Below are positions 58,848-64,000 of a stretch of DNA of 64,000 nt, piece by piece; position 1 is the first letter of the stretch; each line of letters starts with the position of its first letter. Source of the DNA: Nicotiana tabacum (taxonomy: Eukaryota; Streptophyta; Magnoliopsida; Solanales; Solanaceae); contig NC_134095.1 in NCBI RefSeq assembly GCF_000715075.1, forward strand, positions 47,408,806-47,472,805, read 5' to 3'. A program made the translations under genes and the position numbers. A model generated the notes under the pieces. That model ran no database searches, was not told where the DNA came from, and saw only the letters and a list, made by a program, of their open reading frames with translations.

Positions 58848-59049
58848 TATCACCAAAGGATGTGGTGCAGTGGATGAGACTGCTCTTTCCTTAACCAGAG
58901 ATCTTGGGTTCGAGCCCTTGATATGAAAACATACTTGGTAGGAAGTGCTTCCTCCCGAATGAAGCCCTACGCGGCACGAATCCGGATATAATCGGGCTCA
59001 AATGTGAGCACGGACACCGGGTTGGAAACCCAAAAAAAAAAAAAAAAAA
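58848..59049 (+). mobile_element. tRNA-derived SINE with poly(A) tail
   Basis: A ~200-bp non-coding element has a pol III A-box-like tggtgcagtggatgag (58863-58878), a B-box ggttcgagccc (58907-58917) and an 18-base poly(A) tail (59032-59049). It is flanked by aaaacaagca on both sides (58838-58847 and 59046-59055). Solanaceae SINEs with such tRNA-related heads are known; I cannot assign the family. It sits about 110 bp upstream of the MnmE start codon. A minus-strand ORF across it is meaningless. Confidence 0.88.
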
Positions 59050-59164
59050 CAAGCACGGTTGCTCGGTCACGTGCAACGCACGTGACAGAAATAGGAAAGT
59101 TCATCAACACATGGTTTATCAGTTTTGAGCAAACCCCAAATTCTAAAACCCAAAAGCCACAGTA

Positions 59165-62100
59165 ATGGCTTTGCTACCTGTATTCCGCCATTTCCTTACC
59201 CACCTACGTTCCCCTTTGCCCCCACCCATAGCCTCCTCCATCTTCCCAAAATTGTCAATCCCAATTCACTCAACTTTCTCTTCTCTATTCCCTCTTTCTT
59301 CTTCTTCTCAACCCACTACTCCCAAACCTCATGCTACTGCTAAAGGTGACTTCTTTCATCTTCCCATTTGCTTAAAACAACTGGTTTGTAATGCTAAAGC
59401 TTCTATATTTTTATTGCAGAGAGTACTGTATTGCTGAAATATTTAGTTTTTAAAATTTCAGTCTTTCTATTGCAGAGAATTCTGTAGTGCTGAAAGAATT
59501 CGGTTTTAATGCTAAAATTTCAATCTTTTTATTGCAGAGGGCACTATAGTTCTGAAGAAATTGGGCTTTAATGCTAAAGTCTTAATGTTTTTATTGCAGA
59601 GAATACTGTGGTGCTGAAAGAATTGGCTTTTAATGCTAAAATTTCAAAAAATAAAAATAAAAATTGCTGTACAATGCTGTAGTACTGACAGAATTGGTTT
59701 TAACGCTAAAGTTTAAATTCTTTTTATTGAAGAGAGTACTCTACTACTGAAAAATGTGGTTATTAATGTTAAAGTTTCAATCTTTTTATTGCAGAGAGTA
59801 TCTAGTGCTGAAAGAATTGGTTTTTATGCTAAAATTTCAAAATCTTTTGTTGTAGAGAATGCTGTAGTGCTGAAAGAATTGGTTTTTAATGCTAAAAATG
59901 CAATCTTTTTATTGCTGGGAATACTGTGAGTGCTGAAAGAATTAATATTTTATGCTAAAATTTCAATATATTTGTTATAGAGAATGCTGTAGTGCTGACA
60001 GAATTGGTTTTTAATGCTAAAAGTGCAATCTTTTTATTGCTAAGAATACTGTGGTGCTGAAATAATTGATTCTTAGTCTGAAGTTTCAATCTTATTTTAT
60101 TGCAGAGAGTACTCTGGTGCTGAAGCAAGATGAGAGGTTATTTGGGTCTGGAACAGTGAGCCCTCTTGACCCAGCTGTGAATACTAGTACCATTGCTGCT
60201 ATTGTCACTTCTTTGGGTGGTCCAGCAGCTGCAGTTGGGATTATTCGGTTATCTGGTCCGTCTGCAGTTCCTATAGTTGGTCGTGTTTTTCATCCCAAGT
60301 TGAACAAGAAGAAAAGGAGTTCTTCCGATTGGAGGCCTAAAAGCCATGTTATAGAGTATGGTGTTGTTTCTGACTCTAATGGGAATGTGATTGATGAGGT
60401 CTAATTTGATACTCTTGTTTTTCCCTTCTTATTTCGGTGCATTTGTTCTTCAATTTTGACATGAATTGTACTACATTGGAAATATTGAACGGTTTGGTGC
60501 CTTTGTTGCTTCATATCTGAATTTAACCCTTACTGGTTACTACTTCTCCTTACTATCTCTAGTACTTTTATCTGTTCTTCTTATTTTCATATCTTTTGGG
60601 AACTGGGTATGTTTTTAATTCTATAACCCCTTAGATAAGGTGAGGGAAAGGTGTCTGTAGAATGAAAAGGAGTGAGTGTTTCAGAGCAAAACTTCCTGTT
60701 CTATAGCTTATTAAAATTCCTACTGGTTACATATTTTTCATGCCTTTTTCTTCTTCTTTTTTATAACAGCGGTGTTCGGGCCAGCTTAATGTGTTTTATG
60801 CCTTTACTTTGAAGAAATAAAGAGATAGTAAAGTATTCAATGTTTTATAAGTTGGTAATCTTGCGTAGTCTATATATTGCTTGGAATTAAGTTCGGTTGT
60901 GTCTTCAACTCACATTTTGGATGCCCAACTATAGGTTCCGATGGAAATCCGTGTCAGGTGTCTGTGATAAATAAAGTACGTGTACCTATACATGTTCTTT
61001 TTTTAGCTTGTTAAATATATTACGCATCATAGACATACCTTTTTATTGATAAATTTGGCACATAGGCAATTATCTAAATTTTTAGATTTTCAATATATTG
61101 TCTAGTTCTTTATCATAAAATTACTGAATGAATTCCATGCGTAGAACAGGTGTTGAGAAAAGAATTTATGAAAATTTGATCATCGTTAAGGAGCTTGGTA
61201 ATGAATGCCTCTAATGACATTCATTTGGATCTGCTTTTATTAAAAGGAAGACCTTACTGAAATTTGGGACTCGCTTGGGTGAATCTTTTCTTTTTGGGTG
61301 GGCGGTGGGGGAGGAGAAGGGAAATCGAGGGTGTCTTAGTGCCCTTCTTCAAATTATGTGGTTGGTTAGAGCCCAAATGAGATAGTATCATCTGTTTGGG
61401 CTCGTCTCAAAGTTATTTTGAATTTGTCATTTGTGCATTATTTAAGAGAAAACAAATGGAGGAAAACGAGGCACCAATTTTTAGAATATATATGCAAATT
61501 TTGCTGCGCTTGTATGATCGTCCTTCTATTTTTATTTCTGAACAAGTTTATCATTTATCCATTACTTGAGAGAGAAAAATAGGGGAAAGAAAGCACCAAC
61601 ATATGGAATTTATGCAATCTTTCGTACATGATGTCATATTACATATGGGCTAGGTGCATTGTTTTCTAGATTTTGATGTAAGAAAGAAGGGATAAGTAGG
61701 AAGCAAGGTGGTCAATGTGCTAATAGTGTCCGGACTCCAGGAAAAAAAATTCATCCAAGTTAATGCCATTGTGAATAGTGGTCTGAAACTGTATGTATGA
61801 ATATTTTCTTGGAGTCAATAGTTTGAATATTTTTCTTGCTTAGGTTCTAGTGATTCCTATGCTGGCCCCAAAGTCATACACTAGAGAAGATGTGGTTGAG
61901 CTTCAGTGTCATGGAAGTGAAGTGTGTCTTCAACGTGTTTTGAGGGCTTGTTTGGAGGCTGGTGCGAGGCTCGCGGAGCCAGGTTAGCATCATCCTTATA
62001 TTCTTTAATTGATTGTTTTAATGTCTAAACCTGCAGCAGCTAAGTTTTTGGGAAGAGTTGGTTTCTATAGATTGAAAACTGTTATGAAGATTCATTTGTC

Positions 62101-64000
62101 TGTACATCATTGTATAGTTTCATTGCATTGATAAAGCTTTAGTTACTAGGCTATATTACACAGCAACTGTCACCTTTTTCTGTGCAGCGATAGAAGAGGT
62201 GAGAATCTTTCTGCTCCAACTCACCTCTTTTTATGTTCTCACTTTTACTAGGCGAGTTCACTCTCCGGGCCTTTTTAAATGGTCGTTTGGATCTCTCTCA
62301 AGCTGAGAATGTGGAAAAGTTAATATCGGCCAAGTCAGTGGCTGCTGCAGATGCTGCATTGGCAGGAATCGAGGTGCTCAGCTGTATAAAATCACTTTCT
62401 AATTAAAAGAGTTTTTGACCCCCTTTAAAGGAAAAGAATGTTGACCTTCTATACATCAATAAAGAATAAATTCAGCACTATATTTTTTTTTTGCCTTTTA
62501 TCTTAGTGCTAGGGAATGATGCTGAACAATGTGTTCCTTTTGTCAGGGGTTTTTTTCTTCTTTGGTCAAATCACTAAGAACACAGTGCATCGAGTTGCTA
62601 GCTGAAATTGAGGCTCGCCTTGATTTCGACGATGAGATGCCACCCATTGATCTAAATCTTATTATGAACAAAATATATGGGATGCTGCATGATCTGGATG
62701 ATGCACTGGAAACTGCCAACTATGACAAGCTTCTGCAGTCAGGACTACAGGTTTTATATTGCACAAATACTGACCAAGTTCTTATTCAAGGCTAGTGGAT
62801 GTTGTCTCTAGGAACTAATTATTAAAAGCAAAAAAGAGAAAGAAACAAAGGACACATGTCTTAAATTTATCATAGAATTTGAGATTAGCTTATAGCACAT
62901 CTAGCTTTTTAGCTGGCATCCAAAGAATGGCCTTTTTACCCTGCTTTCAACTGATAATTAAGATAACATGATTTTTAATGAATATCTTGCAGATTGCAAT
63001 TATTGGTCGACCAAATGTTGGGAAATCAAGCCTTCTTAATGCATGGAGCAAAGTATATTCCAAAATTATATCCATTATTTACCATCTCATCCTTTTACTT
63101 GATTATTTTCCTGATTAGTTATCACTACTTCTCTTAACAGTGGCATAGACTCTTGAAACATCAACTAAATCTGAAACAAAATGTAGACCAGTAAATAGAA
63201 ATCCCATCTGTAAGACTGTAACTGGAGACACATACTAAGAGAGGTTCCATGCAATGGCCAGCTCTCTTTTTTTTATAATTTTCGCAGGATGTGACTTGCA
63301 CCATTACCTCTACTTGAGACATTTCTAGGGATCAATTGAAGAACTCTTTCATCACCTTGCTTCATATTGCCATAGACCAATTTGCTCCTTTTGGTATAGA
63401 AAGTATACATAGTGGCTGAATCGCTAGTTTCACAATCTAAATTATATACATTTAGCCAGCAATAGGCTGTGCTAGTTTCAGTTGATCATGATGAGTTTAT
63501 CTACAAGCCACAGTTCAGAACTTCTTCCCAAACCCACAACTATAAGATGGTGTAAAAAAAAAATAATGAGCCATTTCAATCCCCTAATATATAATTGGTT
63601 CTCCCTTAATTTGTCACTTAAAATGAAATAACTTGTGTTCTTAGGAGTGCAAGTCATTTTCCTCTACAAGTATTTTAACTCGTATTGCGTTCCAGTTGCT
63701 TCTTGAACATGTAAACATGATTGTATATCTTTACTCTATCAAAGCCCTACCACTACTGCTGCTACTAGTAGTAACAAGGCCAAAAAACTTTATAAAATAT
63801 TTTTCATGACAAATATTTTTCTCAAAAAATAAAATGTCATATTAAGCACACTTCCTCACTCTTTAGAATTAATCTAGTTTAAAGTGTCTGCTTCCTGTGT
63901 TATTATCTTTCTGGCATTCATTTCTAATCACGTGCCTTATATTAGCGTGCAGACTGATAGAGCAATAGTTACAAATATTGCTGGTACTACGCGGGATGTT
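59165..64000 (+). CDS. mnmE: MnmE/TrmE-type tRNA modification GTPase, organellar, 5' part
   Basis: This GTPase acts with MnmG (GidA) to modify the wobble uridine of organellar tRNAs. Exons are 59165-59345, 60106-60398, 61844-61982, 62252-62373, 62547-62750, 62993-63052 and 63953 onward, running off the window. All junctions are GT/AG and in phase, giving 349 residues so far. Residues 1-70 are rich in S, P and L, as in a plastid or mitochondrial transit peptide. The folate-binding N domain follows ([22 protein letters not shown], then [14 protein letters not shown] and [19 protein letters not shown]). A helical part follows, then the G domain with the P-loop [13 protein letters not shown] (exon 6) and switch [10 protein letters not shown] (exon 7). 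No lesion is seen. Intron 1 is an array of decayed exon-2 acceptor copies. Confidence 0.95.
59383..60105 (+). repeat. ~61-bp tandem array in MnmE intron 1 made of exon-2 acceptor copies
   Basis: About 11 diverged units each carry tttttattgcag (or a variant) followed by agagtactgtagtgctgaaa, which matches the true exon-2 boundary (tttattgcag|agagtactctggtgctgaag at 60105/60106). Acceptor AGs survive at 59419, 59475, 59537 and 59599 and in several later units; others are lost (ttgctgggaat, ttgctaagaat). Confidence 0.9.
60399..61843 (+). other. MnmE intron 2 (1,445 bp)
   Basis: This is an AT-rich intron between GT at 60399 and AG at 61843. I see no nested gene or recognisable repeat. Confidence 0.8.
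63053..63952 (+). other. MnmE intron 6 (900 bp)
   Basis: This intron lies between exon 6 (ending ...AWSK) and exon 7 and splits the G domain between P-loop and switch I. Nothing else is recognised in it. Confidence 0.8.

Noticed and set aside
58850..58935. Functional tRNA gene
   Set aside because: A and B boxes are present, but the sequence continues into a SINE body with a poly(A) tail and target duplications; no complete cloverleaf is apparent.

Overview
This is a plant nuclear window, most likely from a Solanaceae genome and probably Nicotiana. The organism is inferred from the style of the retrotransposons and the large AT-rich intergenic stretches; no marker gene fixes the species. Only two host genes look alive: a 13-exon group 1 sulfate transporter (30459-33794, +) and the first seven exons of an organellar tRNA-modification GTPase of the MnmE/TrmE family (59165 to beyond 64000, +). 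Nearly everything else is retrotransposon, much of it nested.

Left region (1-25.5 kb): a truncated Ty3/gypsy LTR (1-1942) is followed by an exon-intron pseudogene of the plant RPA-like (replication protein A, DUF223) type on the minus strand. That pseudogene is split inside an exon by a 22,094-bp Tat/Ogre-type LTR retrotransposon (3192-25285, minus strand) with ~4-kb LTRs and a 5-bp target duplication (agatg). In transcript order the element has the 5' LTR, PBS, leader, an extra ORF1, gag, protease, a short intron, RT-RNase H, integrase, a long 3' UTR with a 41-bp tandem array, PPT and 3' LTR. All reading frames are recognisable, but there are two premature stops in ORF1, one between gag and protease and one between RNase H and integrase, and the protease active site is altered.

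The most unusual signal is a ~36-39-nt stem-within-stem motif that occurs exactly once in each of the four non-coding parts of the Ogre element that I inspected. Both helices show compensatory or wobble-preserving changes, and the wobbles work only in the element's sense strand. It looks like a conserved structured RNA.

Middle region (25.5-34.4 kb): AT-rich intergenic DNA with small duplications, then the sulfate transporter with a probable long 5'-UTR intron.

Right region (34.4-57.7 kb): a degenerate chromovirus-like element (A, 34436-40049). Its protease-to-LTR part plus 72 bp of flank is tandemly duplicated (B, 40122-57529). Copy B is interrupted by a ~13.5-kb insertion (42849-56392), inside which sits a third element (C, ~44036-54901) of the Tat type that carries a spliced antisense gene. 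The last 6 kb has a tRNA-derived SINE with target duplications, then the MnmE gene. Intron 1 of that gene is filled by about 11 decayed tandem copies of its own exon-2 splice acceptor.
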